NCBI GenBank assembly: GCA_002500135.1
Contig: DLSM01000012.1
Coordinates: 82,241-106,020 of the forward strand
Reading direction: 5' to 3'
From: Christensenella sp. UBA7862
GTDB lineage: Bacteria; Bacillota; Clostridia; Christensenellales; UBA1242
Length of the DNA: 23,780 bases
The translations under genes and the position numbers were made by a program. Below are positions 16,292-23,780 of the stretch, one piece after another. The notes under the pieces are model-generated. The model saw nothing but the letters and a program-made list of their open reading frames with translations. It did not search any database and had not been told where the DNA came from. Position 1 is the stretch's first letter. The number at the start of each line of letters is the position of its first letter.

Positions 16292-17938
16292 TTATTTCTC
16301 CTTGAAGAAAGTTTTTATTTTGCTTAAATACATATATAAGTTCCAGCCAAAATAGATAACGGCAATTCCCAAAACTTTTGCAAAGACATATTTTGAACTT
16401 TCTGAAATGAAGAAGTAGAAAACAAAGGTCATAATTGCCGACATAAGAAATGCAATAAGTGTGGACTTTGTTTCGTTTGGATTGTTTACATGGGTGCCGG
16501 TTGTTACATATTGCTCAGTTTGTGGGTTCATAATATCAAGTGACGCACTCCAGAACATGTGTCCAAGATAAACCCCAAGCAATGTTAAAAATATGCTTAT
16601 GCCTTGCATGACAGTGAACTTTGAAAAGATTGAGAAAATGATTGTTGACGCCAAGATTGACACACTCATAAAAACGGCATAAATAACAAGTTTTGATAAA
16701 AGAACTTTGGTGTATGTTGCGGGAACAGTTTTGTTAATAAAGCCAGACAAGCCTTCTTCGCTATAAAGTTTTGCCACCATTGCATTGGTGGAAAGCACCA
16801 CAAGCAAAATTAGCAAAATGTTGAAAGACATTGACATATATGTTCCAGCAAGTCTTGTATCCATTGCGGCAAAGATTTTGTTCAAAAGGAAAATTGCAAG
16901 TGGCAAAAACACTGTTGTTAGAACAAGTGGGTTAAACTTTTCGCTTGACCTATATGTCATAATGAATTCTTTTTTAAGACTGCCAACAAAGGCTGAATGT
17001 TCTACATTTCTTTTTTCTGTTAGATGAGGTTTCTTTGTAAATTCAAAAGGTTTGCTTGCCATTTTGAAATAAAGTGGTCGTATTAGGAAATATGTTGCAA
17101 CAAGAGTAACAACTGTCAATACGCAAACTATAAGCAATGTTTCCACTTGCACTGTGCCAAAGAACACATTTGACAGCCCATATCTAAAGCCAACAAACGC
17201 CATTGTAAATCTATATAATATGTAGAAGTTTGCCACAAATTTGGCAAATATATCTTGCAAATCCCAAAATATTGTTCCCCAGTTTCCAAGAATGTCTATG
17301 TTTGCTGGAATGGCGTTGATTATCAAAATTACAAGTGTTAAAATCCCACCAATTACACAACCCACTACAAGATACTCAAGCACTTTAACTCTCTTTAAGA
17401 ACAAGGATAAAAACAAGAATGGGATAGATAGAAGTGAGGCAATGCTTGTAGTGAAAAGTGTTATGATAAGGTTTGCAAGAATTATCCAAGGATAGAAGAA
17501 AATTGGCATGCTATTTATCATTCCATATGCAACAAGAAGTGGCACGATGTAGAACATATTTCTTATAAATTCATAACAAAGATAAACAATCATTTTGCTA
17601 AAGAACACAGTTTGTCTTGATGTTGGCATAGTGAGCAACACTTGATTGTCTTTTGCAAGATACAAACTTTTGTTAAGTCCAAAAATTTCCACCAAAATTG
17701 AAAGCACAATCATAATGGAAAAAATAATTGAAAAGAAATTGGTTGGAATTCCCTTGTTAAGTGAAGTCAATCTGAGCGTTGACAAAAAATAAAACGCAAG
17801 ATAAATAATTGCGGTTATGCTGGCAAATTTTAGCAAACTAAAAACAACTCTAAAGATTGTTTGCTTTGCACTTTTGGCAAATGATAAGTCAAGTTTGTCT
17901 TTTAGTTGCATCATAACAAGAGTCTTCAGCCCTTTCAT
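16292..17938 (-). CDS. ABC-2-type exporter permease, 548 aa
   Basis: A polytopic membrane protein with roughly 12 hydrophobic segments spread through the length. The region DNQVLLTMPTSRQTVFFSKM (about 97-116) matches the kDxxLLxxLPxxxxxxxxSK pattern of large clostridial ABC permeases. A repeat-like SEEGLSGFINKTVPATYTKVLLSK (about 396-419) in the second half suggests an internally duplicated 6+6 TM architecture. Its partner is the ATPase domain encoded 36 bp upstream in the same operon. A GGAAGGAAGA site precedes ATG 17938. The substrate is unknown. The adjacent lipoprotein and glycan genes make envelope material plausible but do not prove it. Confidence 0.82.
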   Translation of the reverse strand: MKGLKTLVMMQLKDKLDLSFAKSAKQTIFRVVFSLLKFASITAIIYLAFYFLSTLRLTSLNKGIPTNFFSIIFSIMIVLSILVEIFGLNKSLYLAKDNQVLLTMPTSRQTVFFSKMIVYLCYEFIRNMFYIVPLLVAYGMINSMPIFFYPWIILANLIITLFTTSIASLLSIPFLFLSLFLKRVKVLEYLVVGCVIGGILTLVILIINAIPANIDILGNWGTIFWDLQDIFAKFVANFYILYRFTMAFVGFRYGLSNVFFGTVQVETLLIVCVLTVVTLVATYFLIRPLYFKMASKPFEFTKKPHLTEKRNVEHSAFVGSLKKEFIMTYRSSEKFNPLVLTTVFLPLAIFLLNKIFAAMDTRLAGTYMSMSFNILLILLVVLSTNAMVAKLYSEEGLSGFINKTVPATYTKVLLSKLVIYAVFMSVSILASTIIFSIFSKFTVMQGISIFLTLLGVYLGHMFWSASLDIMNPQTEQYVTTGTHVNNPNETKSTLIAFLMSAIMTFVFYFFISESSKYVFAKVLGIAVIYFGWNLYMYLSKIKTFFKEK

Positions 17939-17974
17939 TTTCTTCCTTCCTTTCCAATTTTTATTATTTTTTTG

Positions 17975-20482
17975 TCACTTTTTGCTGTTTTTTGTTGATT
18001 TTTTAACACTTTTTTCTGTCTTTTTTTCTTTTTCTGCTTTTTGTATGTTATCAAGTTGTTTTGCTGTCAGTTTAAATGGGAAAACTTCATCATCTACAAT
18101 CAATCCAAACACTGCAGGGTCTTGTTCCTCGCCTTTTGCTTTTGCTTGCTTTTTGGCAAGTTTAATTTTTCGTTTTTCTGCACGTTTTTCTTTTCGTTCT
18201 TCCTTTTCACGTTGTCTTTTTTCTCTTTGCAAAAGTTTTTCTTGTGCAACTTCTTCTTTTGACACCCTTGTTGCTTCAACATTGTTTTCTTTTATTGTTT
18301 TAAGATAATATTCTTCAAGTGTCATCTTGCTTTCAATATCTTTGACGCTTTGGCTATCCAAAATGTGACCTTTTTTGATAATAGCAATTTTGTCGCAAAC
18401 ACGCTCCACAACGTCAATAATGTGACTGCTGAAAAATACAATATTTCCTTCTTTTGCGTGCTGTTTCATACATTCTTTAACTTGATAAATGCTTGTTGGG
18501 TCAAGTCCTATTAGTGGTTCGTCAAGAATCCAAACACGAGGATTGTGGACAAGGGCGGAGATAATGGAAATTTTTTGCTTCATGCCATGAGAGTAAGTTT
18601 GCATTTGATTGTCAAAGGCGTCTGTAAGTTGCAATAAGTCAACATATTTTGAAATTGCTTTATCTCTATCTTCCTTGCTCACTCCATAAAGGTCGGCAAC
18701 ATAGTTTATGTATTCTCTGCCAGTAAGTTTTTCATAAAGTGCATAGTGGTCTGGAACAAAGCCTATTTGTCTTTTTGCCATAACAGATTGTTTGTCAACG
18801 TCATATCCGCAAACAGAAATTGACCCACTTGAAATTGGCTGTATGCCGACAATGCTTTTGATAATTGTGCTTTTGCCAGCCCCGTTTGGCCCCAAGAAGC
18901 CAAATATATCCCCGCCGTTTATGGTGAGATTGGCGTCTTTGACGGCATAAACTTTGCTATTTCCATATCTCTTTGTAAAGTTTTCAATAACCAATTTATT
19001 TTTGTTTTTCTCATTCATAGGTTCGTCTGCTCCCCTTCCGTTTAATGCAACTTTTAATAATTGTTCGTCCATTTTCATTTTTGCTTTTCTGTCGGCAATT
19101 TCATAAAGCAAGTCTGCCGACTGATATGCCCATTCATACAAAAACCACATTCCAGCACCCAGTGCAACATACACCAAGAAGAACAAAATTTGATAAACTG
19201 GATACAATGTGAAATTTATTCCACCAATGTTAAACACCGTCACAACATCTCTAAGTCTTTCCGCCCAAGCACCAAGTTTGTCTGCGATGAAGTTGCTGTT
19301 TATGAAGAAGTAGTCAACTTTGCCTGTAAGAATTCCCGCTTCGATAAGTCCAGTGAACCATGAGTTTATAAACAGTGCCAAAAGGAAATATCCAGCGAAG
19401 CCCGCTATGCTATACATAAACTGCTTTAACTTTGGTCGTGGATAAACTCGAAGGGCAACTATCAAAATTGGCATGAAGAATGCGATGTAGTGATTTATAT
19501 AAAACTCAACAAGCCTTGAACTGAACAGATTGAGTTCGCTTGAGTAGTTTGGCATTGCCATGGCAAAAAACGCACCCAAGACATTTATGAAAAGTGAAAA
19601 GTAAAACAAACTGTCCCACTTGAAAAGCAAGCACAAGACCATAATATACATTGCCGTGTTGCAAAGGTGAAAGGGCCATGCAGTGACATCAAGGAACGAA
19701 GCAAACTTGTGATAAATTGAAAATGAAATAAGTGTTCCTATTGAAATGTAAAGAAGGCAAAGACGTTTAAATTCTTTGTCCTTTTTGCGAAGAAGGAAAT
19801 ATAAAACGACTGGCAAAATGAGTGAGAAGTAAATTATCATTCGGTGATAGAAGTTCAAGCCCTTAATTTTGACAGCAATGTTTGCATAGCCAAAAATTCC
19901 CTTTATTGTGTAGCATGGCATAACGGCAAGAAGCATAAGTGGAACAACATATAATAGTTTCAATGCGTCCTTCTTTTGGGTTTTAAACTTGCCGAAATCC
20001 CAAAACACAACAAAACTGTATCCAAATGTAATTGCAAACTCAACTGCCATAATTATGGCTCTGAAGTGTAACGAATTGTATCCAGACATTCCCACAATTC
20101 CCTGCATAGCAAATGGCATAAAGCCAAGGGCAATTATTGAAAATGGAAGAACAAAAAATCTTATGACGTCTTTTGTGTAGTTCTTGTCAAAAAATGGGAA
20201 CAGCATAAGGATAAGTTCCATGCCAATAATAAACCAGTTGACAATAAGCGACATAAAGGTTAGTCCATGGCTTCCAATTTCCGCAAAATCTAGTCTTAGC
20301 GTACTTTCAATAAGGTCTTCTCCAGACATATATCTGAAAACAAAAAGAATTGCCAACGCACTTGACAATATTTTAAAAAACAAATTCTGATTTTTCTCCG
20401 ACTTTCTCCCCCAGAAAAAATATCCTAGCCCAAACACAACCGCTGTAACAAGAGAAATGGAATAATATATAACAGTACTCAT
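17975..20482 (-). CDS. Fusion of a YwaF-like membrane domain with an ABC transporter ATPase, 835 aa
   Basis: Residues 1-450 form a multi-spanning membrane region. From about 235 it matches the YwaF/TIGR02206 (TMEM164-like) family: WPFHLCNTAMYIMVLCLLFK (269-288), FFAMAMPNYS (305-314) and FYINHYIAFFMPILIVALRVY (327-347). Residues 489-728 are an ABC ATPase: Walker A GPNGAGKST (531-539), signature YSHGMKQK (630-637, the form used by ABC-2 exporters), Walker B VWILDEP (650-656), H-loop H687. Residues 740-835 are a lysine/glutamate-rich, probably coiled-coil tail. The permease follows in the same operon. AGGA lies upstream of ATG 20482. An internal ATG at 19018, eleven bases after GGGGAG, could also make the ATPase alone. 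The membrane half may tether or regulate the ATPase (inference). Confidence 0.9.
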   Translation of the reverse strand: MSTVIYYSISLVTAVVFGLGYFFWGRKSEKNQNLFFKILSSALAILFVFRYMSGEDLIESTLRLDFAEIGSHGLTFMSLIVNWFIIGMELILMLFPFFDKNYTKDVIRFFVLPFSIIALGFMPFAMQGIVGMSGYNSLHFRAIIMAVEFAITFGYSFVVFWDFGKFKTQKKDALKLLYVVPLMLLAVMPCYTIKGIFGYANIAVKIKGLNFYHRMIIYFSLILPVVLYFLLRKKDKEFKRLCLLYISIGTLISFSIYHKFASFLDVTAWPFHLCNTAMYIMVLCLLFKWDSLFYFSLFINVLGAFFAMAMPNYSSELNLFSSRLVEFYINHYIAFFMPILIVALRVYPRPKLKQFMYSIAGFAGYFLLALFINSWFTGLIEAGILTGKVDYFFINSNFIADKLGAWAERLRDVVTVFNIGGINFTLYPVYQILFFLVYVALGAGMWFLYEWAYQSADLLYEIADRKAKMKMDEQLLKVALNGRGADEPMNEKNKNKLVIENFTKRYGNSKVYAVKDANLTINGGDIFGFLGPNGAGKSTIIKSIVGIQPISSGSISVCGYDVDKQSVMAKRQIGFVPDHYALYEKLTGREYINYVADLYGVSKEDRDKAISKYVDLLQLTDAFDNQMQTYSHGMKQKISIISALVHNPRVWILDEPLIGLDPTSIYQVKECMKQHAKEGNIVFFSSHIIDVVERVCDKIAIIKKGHILDSQSVKDIESKMTLEEYYLKTIKENNVEATRVSKEEVAQEKLLQREKRQREKEERKEKRAEKRKIKLAKKQAKAKGEEQDPAVFGLIVDDEVFPFKLTAKQLDNIQKAEKEKKTEKSVKKSTKNSKK

Positions 20483-20503
20483 ATTTTTCCTTTATCCACC
20501 AAT

Positions 20504-20531
20504 ATCTTAACATATAAGTTCAAAAAGACAA
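20504..20531 (-). promoter_or_regulatory. Promoter of the exporter operon (shared bipartite type)
   Basis: TTGTCT (20531-20526), a 16-bp spacer and TAAGAT (20509-20504) with an upstream TG. The flanks match the lipoprotein promoter without gaps. The start should be near 20497, giving a short leader. Confidence 0.65.
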
Positions 20532-20572
20532 ACTGTTTTGCCGCTTTTGTTAATATTTTGTCAAATTTTCTC

Positions 20573-20600
20573 TTGCAAAATTTTTGCCAGCATGTATAAT
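20573..20600 (+). promoter_or_regulatory. Sigma-A promoter of thyX
   Basis: TTGCAA (20573-20578) and TATAAT (20595-20600) are 16 bp apart. The promoter is divergent from that of the exporter operon. A short leader with AGGGGG precedes ATG 20631. Confidence 0.7.
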
Positions 20601-20630
20601 GTGATTGAATTTAATTTTTAGGGGGAAAAG

Positions 20631-21776
20631 ATGAGGATAGAAATTGTTGCATCAACTTCAAGACAACTTCCAAACTTTAAGGAAGAATTTGACGAACTGG
20701 GTGGCGAACTTGCTGGGATTTGCTACATGCCACACACTTTTGAAGACATCAAAAACCAGCCACTTGAAAGAAAACTTGCAAGAGCAAATATGGTTAAGTC
20801 TAGCGGACATCATAGCATTTTTGACCACGAATATGTCACACTTTATCTTGAAGACGTGCCAAAAATGTTTGCCATTTTGCTAAATAATGAAAAGGCATAT
20901 AACACAAGCGAAAAGTCAGGACGTTATACAAAAATGGTTTCCACTGGCATGCAAGCTGACCTTTACGCCAAGTGGACAAAGATTCTTGAAAAGGAGATAA
21001 AGCAAAGGTATGGCGAGGAGCAATATTTTGACGACAAAAGAATAAAAAAACTTGCTCTTGAAAACGCACGACTATTCCTTTCCATCTACACTCCAACAAG
21101 TCTTGCATACACTGTGTCGTTTAGGCAACTAAATTATCTTTATGCTTGGCTTGAAAAGTTGCAAGACACAGATTCCCCACTTCTTATGCCACTTTGCGAC
21201 ACTGCTGGCGAATTTTGCAAAAATCTTGAAGACTTAAACCTAATTGACCCAGACCTTGTGGAACTGGGGAAAACAAGAGATTTCTCCCTGCTTGCCAAAA
21301 GAGATATGGAGGAATATTTTGGAGATACATACACTACAAAATACAAAGGCTCGCTTGTTGAATACGCCCAAGCCCAAAGGCACAGAACCTTGAACTATCA
21401 ACTATCCGAACTCCCTACTCCAGAATATTACATTCCACCACTTGTTGAGGAATACGATAAGTTGCGTGACGAGTGGATAAAAGATATGCTTAAAGTTGAA
21501 GAATTTACCCCATCGGGCAGCATGGTTCAAATATATGAACGTGGCACACCAGAAGCGTTTGTTCTTAAAATGAGAGAAAGACTTTGTACTTGTGCACAAC
21601 TTGAAATTTGCGACCAAACAAAAAAGACTTTGGACAAATATCTTGCAAACACCAAAAACCCAGAAATTATCAAAATGCTTGAGCCATACACCAAAGGCGC
21701 CCGCTGTCTTGCTGGCTACAACTGCAAAAACAAGTGTGCCTTCCATGACGGCATTACACTTGAAAGAAAGATTTAA
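20631..21776 (+). CDS. thyX: Flavin-dependent thymidylate synthase homologue, apparent tandem ThyX, 381 aa
   Basis: ThyX makes dTMP from dUMP using FAD, NADPH and methylene-tetrahydrofolate. Here the protein is ~380 residues, against ~220-250 for a usual ThyX, and reads as two units. Unit 1 (1-~215) has GHHSIFDHEYVT (59-70) and SGRYT (96-100), then ARLFL...YTVSFRQLNYLYAWL (146-173) as in the ThyX C-terminal half. However, the positions of the RHR motif are N86, E87, K88. Unit 2 (~215-381) has RHRTLNYQLSELP (250-262) with an intact RHR but no SGRY. It then has GTPEAFVLKMRERLCTCAQLEI (305-326), matching the ThyX helix with RLCxRAQWEI, and a Cys-rich end CLAGYNCKNKC. Start: ATG after AGGGGG, five bases upstream. 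Whether it is active alone is not certain. Confidence 0.85.
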   Translation: MRIEIVASTSRQLPNFKEEFDELGGELAGICYMPHTFEDIKNQPLERKLARANMVKSSGHHSIFDHEYVTLYLEDVPKMFAILLNNEKAYNTSEKSGRYTKMVSTGMQADLYAKWTKILEKEIKQRYGEEQYFDDKRIKKLALENARLFLSIYTPTSLAYTVSFRQLNYLYAWLEKLQDTDSPLLMPLCDTAGEFCKNLEDLNLIDPDLVELGKTRDFSLLAKRDMEEYFGDTYTTKYKGSLVEYAQAQRHRTLNYQLSELPTPEYYIPPLVEEYDKLRDEWIKDMLKVEEFTPSGSMVQIYERGTPEAFVLKMRERLCTCAQLEICDQTKKTLDKYLANTKNPEIIKMLEPYTKGARCLAGYNCKNKCAFHDGITLERKI

Positions 21777-21784
21777 AACAAAAG

Positions 21785-21826
21785 ACTTATCCACGTTTTT
21801 TTTCGTATATCGTGGATAAGTTTTTT
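21785..21826 (+). terminator. Intrinsic terminator of thyX
   Basis: An 11-bp stem ACTTATCCACG / CGTGGATAAGT with a 15-base loop is followed by TTTTTT, nine bases after the thyX stop. A T-rich exit on the other strand could also end the small minus-strand gene. Confidence 0.85.
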
Positions 21827-21927
21827 ATTGATTTTTGTATGCTTTTGCTATAGTTTTTTATACAATTTACATATATTTTATAGAGAATTTTTATACGTTT
21901 TTAAACACTTTATACTCATGTTTTCCG

Positions 21928-22161
21928 CTAAAAACTTCTCCTAAATAGCAGCCAAAATAAGAGCCAAATATATGGTGGGTTGTTTTGTCTTATAGGTCGT
22001 GGCGTGACGGGGGCATAATATGTGTTGGTCAAGACGACCTTTGGTGGATAAAGTGGGGCGAGATTGGTCGCAACAAGATTTGACTGCTGGCTCACCACCT
22101 TTGACGAGCCGTCTGGAAAGTGTTTTAAATAATCAATTATGGCTTTGTTTAATAACTCCAT
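21928..22161 (-). CDS. Unrecognised small protein, 77 aa
   Basis: A short gene supported by AAGGAG five bases before ATG 22161 and a TATAAT (22190-22185) upstream. Residues 1-35 are mixed helical (LLNKAIIDYLKHFPDGSSKV). Residues 36-63 are proline- and tyrosine-rich (LYPPKVVLTNTYYAPVTPRP). The end is strongly hydrophobic and aromatic: YIWLLFWLLFRRSF, which could insert into a membrane. No family is recognised. It is divergent from the DUF11 gene at 22268. The stretch 21827-21927 beyond its stop is A/T rich and holds no clear feature. Confidence 0.6.
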   Translation of the reverse strand: MELLNKAIIDYLKHFPDGSSKVVSQQSNLVATNLAPLYPPKVVLTNTYYAPVTPRPIRQNNPPYIWLLFWLLFRRSF

Positions 22162-22184
22162 TTTTACTCCTTAGTAACAATATC

Positions 22185-22190
22185 ATTATA
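22185..22190 (-). promoter_or_regulatory. Candidate -10 of the 77-aa gene
   Basis: TATAAT on the minus strand lies about 24 bp ahead of ATG 22161. No good -35 is visible at 16-18 bp, so the assignment is tentative. Confidence 0.35.
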
Positions 22191-22218
22191 TTTCCCGCCA
22201 CCACAAATTGCTAACTTT

Positions 22219-22247
22219 CACCAAAAATAACTTGAAATCATAAGATA
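22219..22247 (+). promoter_or_regulatory. Candidate promoter of the second DUF11 gene; could be sporulation-type
   Basis: CATAAGATA (22239-22247) lies 16 bp after CACC (22219-22222). The arrangement fits the sigma-K pattern (AC, then CATA-nnn-TA). It also contains TAAGAT as a poor sigma-A -10. No good TTGACA is present. Single-site matches to such loose patterns are weak evidence. Confidence 0.3.
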
Positions 22248-22267
22248 TAACAAAATAGAGGTGAAAT

Positions 22268-22654
22268 ATGGCGGAACTTACAAATCAAGTGGACATTGCT
22301 GGACAATATGGCAACCCAGCCAGTGCAATCAGTTTTTCAAGCAATCTTGTATCTACAACCATTGTCGAGGGGCTAACAGTCTTAAAGGAAGCGGATAAAA
22401 CAAATTGGGTTGACGGCCCACTAACCTACACAATAACTGTGCAAAACAACTCTGGCGAAACACTATCCAGCGGCAAACTAACCGACCAAATTAACACCAC
22501 ACTTGTCAATTTTTCCACCACTTATGGCGTGCAACTTGACGGGCAAACATATCGAACATACACCTACAATGACGGCACACTTGAAATCACTTTGCCAGAC
22601 CTAGCAAATGGCGAACAAAAGGTTATCAAATTCCAAGTTACAAGAAAGAGTTAA
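22268..22654 (+). CDS. Signal-less single-repeat DUF11 protein, 128 aa
   Basis: The protein opens MAELTNQVDIAGQYG, then carries one DUF11/TIGR01451 repeat from about residue 35: VEGLTVLKEADKTNW, LTYTITVQNNSGETLSSGKLTD, and the closing LPDLANGEQKVIKFQVTRKS. It aligns by eye with the second repeat of the 251-residue protein at 343 (GLTLLK, YTVDITNDG, DLSPGDSVTVTFKAT). No signal peptide, membrane segment or anchor is present. GAGGTG four bases before ATG sets the start. It is divergent from the 77-residue gene. Function is unknown. Cytoplasmic-looking DUF11 proteins of this layout are widespread in Clostridia (recalled, not searched). Confidence 0.8.
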   Translation: MAELTNQVDIAGQYGNPASAISFSSNLVSTTIVEGLTVLKEADKTNWVDGPLTYTITVQNNSGETLSSGKLTDQINTTLVNFSTTYGVQLDGQTYRTYTYNDGTLEITLPDLANGEQKVIKFQVTRKS

Positions 22655-22715
22655 GACTTAAAATCTTAAATTCTTTCTTAACCTTAAATCTCATCTAAAA
22701 AAAGTATTTGAAAAG

Positions 22716-22742
22716 AAAAACACCACTTTTTGTGGTGTTTTT
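22716..22742. terminator. Bidirectional terminator between the DUF11 gene and the right-edge surface gene
   Basis: The stem AAAAACACCAC / GTGGTGTTTTT has a five-T loop and lies between convergent stops at 22654 and 22752. Poly-T exits exist on both strands. Confidence 0.88.
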
Positions 22743-22751
22743 GCTCTATCA

Positions 22752-23780
22752 TTAGGCTTCAAATATTTCAAAATCCTGAATGGTGAAGTTCTCATAGCGA
22801 GATGTGTCAATTATGCTTTGAACAACAGAGGAGACTTTAAATCTAATCACATATCTTATGTTTTCAAATGATGGCGGACAAAAAAATAAGTATGAATCAT
22901 TTTGATCAGCGTTTGCTCTAATTTCGAAATAATTATATTGACTCTCTTTTTTAATCTCATAAAAATAAATTTGCCCAATATCAAAGGGATATTCAAGATT
23001 AATAGTCTGTTCTGTTTCTTGTCTGTCCGTGTTAACCGTTTGACACACAGAAAAACCACCATAGCTATTTGGAGAATATTCATATGATGAAGCATTAGCA
23101 AATGTCAACGTTTTAGTTGTTTCATTGTAATTACAGTTATTTACATATTTTACAATATTTTTTTTCGTAAATAAGTTGTTTTTCCATATAGCATAAAATG
23201 TTTCATTTCCTAGTAAAGTTTTTTTGGTTTCCGATGTCAATCTATAGGGCTGTTCATATCCTGTATAAAAACTGCTACGCTCTATCATAATATCTCCAAC
23301 AACAAAAGAATCTTTTCGCCCTTCTAACGAACTTGTAGCTTTTTGTTTAATTGTGCAATAAACCGAATAGTCACCATCAGGAAGATTTGATATGTCAAAA
23401 TCAATTCCCGAATCCATCAAGTTTGCATTCGCCTTAAGTCGCAAACAAAAATTATTTTCACCAGATTTTCTGATAGTTTCTTTACCAACAAATTCACCAA
23501 CATTACTTTTCCCAGCACCAACATTGCCTATAAATGTTCCATTCGAGAAAGCCTGCCAAATAACATATGAATAGCCGTTGCCTAACGAATATGAAGAAGC
23601 ACTTGCAAATGTTACTTCATTTGTCAATGAATTGTATGTTGCTATAGAGTCAGTTATCTGAAATTTTGAACAAGACTCTATTATATTTTTTCCACTCCAC
23701 CCAGCAAAATAGTAACCCGTTAGCGAAGCCGCAGGCATGTTACCATAGGTGTCACCAATGGTTACTTGCTTAGAGGATAC
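22752..23780 (-). CDS. Surface repeat protein with InlB/Listeria-Bacteroides-type repeat, 3' part (5' end outside window)
   Basis: The frame stays open to the right edge. The 14 codons upstream of the first internal ATG (23738) read VSSKQVTIGDTYGN and continue into MPAASLTGYYFAGWSG. That is the V-x-x-YGxxP...GYxFxGW signature of the InlB B-repeat, so the ATG is internal and the gene is partial. Two related modules follow: ATYNSLTNEVTFASASSYS with ...VIWQ, and CNYNETTKTLTFANASSYE with ...SVCQ. They are joined by ETFYAIWKNN, the usual repeat exit (xLYAxW). Both modules are beta-rich and probably bind a ligand such as a glycan (inference). The protein ends at EIFEA without a sortase motif, so anchoring must be elsewhere. 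Confidence 0.78.
   Translation of the reverse strand, partial: VSSKQVTIGDTYGNMPAASLTGYYFAGWSGKNIIESCSKFQITDSIATYNSLTNEVTFASASSYSLGNGYSYVIWQAFSNGTFIGNVGAGKSNVGEFVGKETIRKSGENNFCLRLKANANLMDSGIDFDISNLPDGDYSVYCTIKQKATSSLEGRKDSFVVGDIMIERSSFYTGYEQPYRLTSETKKTLLGNETFYAIWKNNLFTKKNIVKYVNNCNYNETTKTLTFANASSYEYSPNSYGGFSVCQTVNTDRQETEQTINLEYPFDIGQIYFYEIKKESQYNYFEIRANADQNDSYLFFCPPSFENIRYVIRFKVSSVVQSIIDTSRYENFTIQDFEIFEA

Noticed and set aside
1..23780. CRISPR array, tRNA or rRNA genes, insertion sequence, integrase or complete prophage
   Set aside because: I saw no regularly spaced repeats of CRISPR type, no cloverleaf or rRNA sequence, and no transposase or integrase. The only phage-like hints are the small holin-like protein and the MetK extension.

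Overview
The window is AT-rich DNA with standard-code genes, strong GGAG-type ribosome binding sites, sigma-A-like promoters, intrinsic terminators with long U-tracts, a SAM-I (S-box) riboswitch and a Gram-positive-style lipobox. Together these suggest a low-GC Bacillota, probably an uncultured clostridial lineage. That placement is inference; no rRNA or tRNA gene is present to fix it. No insertion sequence, CRISPR array or integrase was seen.

Layout from left to right. (1) At 1-1650 there is the tail of one gene, a signal-less DUF11 repeat protein and a small holin-like membrane protein, closed by a bidirectional terminator. (2) At 1674-3260 on the minus strand lies metK (S-adenosylmethionine synthetase) with an unusual ~90-residue N-terminal extension. 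It sits behind a SAM-I riboswitch whose antiterminator and terminator pairings can both be read from the sequence. (3) At 3394-7557 on the minus strand is a two-gene operon: a MoxR-type AAA+ ATPase with a DUF6273-like N-terminal region, then a DUF2201-type protein with an HExxH metallopeptidase-like domain and a VWA-like domain joined by a long polar linker. (4) At 7741-11627 on the plus strand are a GT4 and a GT2 glycosyltransferase and an O-antigen-ligase-like polytopic protein, a surface glycan set. Two of these three genes appear to be transcribed as leaderless mRNAs. (5) At 11689-15561 on the minus strand is a 1290-residue surface lipoprotein with Ig-like/MBG-like repeats and a probable beta-helix. 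(6) At 15823-20482 on the minus strand is an ABC exporter operon: a YwaF-like membrane domain fused to an ABC ATPase, an ABC-2-type permease and a small anchored Ig-like protein. (7) At 20631-21776 on the plus strand is a long thyX. It looks like two tandem ThyX units in which the RHR motif and the SGRY motif are kept in different halves. (8) At 21928-23780 are a 77-residue small protein, a second signal-less DUF11 protein and the 3' part of a surface protein with an InlB/Listeria-Bacteroides-type repeat.

The cell-envelope theme is strong: a glycan assembly cluster, a large lipoprotein, an exporter and a repeat-rich surface protein. The lipoprotein and the exporter operon share a nearly identical bipartite promoter and so may be co-regulated. 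The MoxR/DUF2201 operon, the split-motif ThyX and the extended MetK are the most unusual elements.
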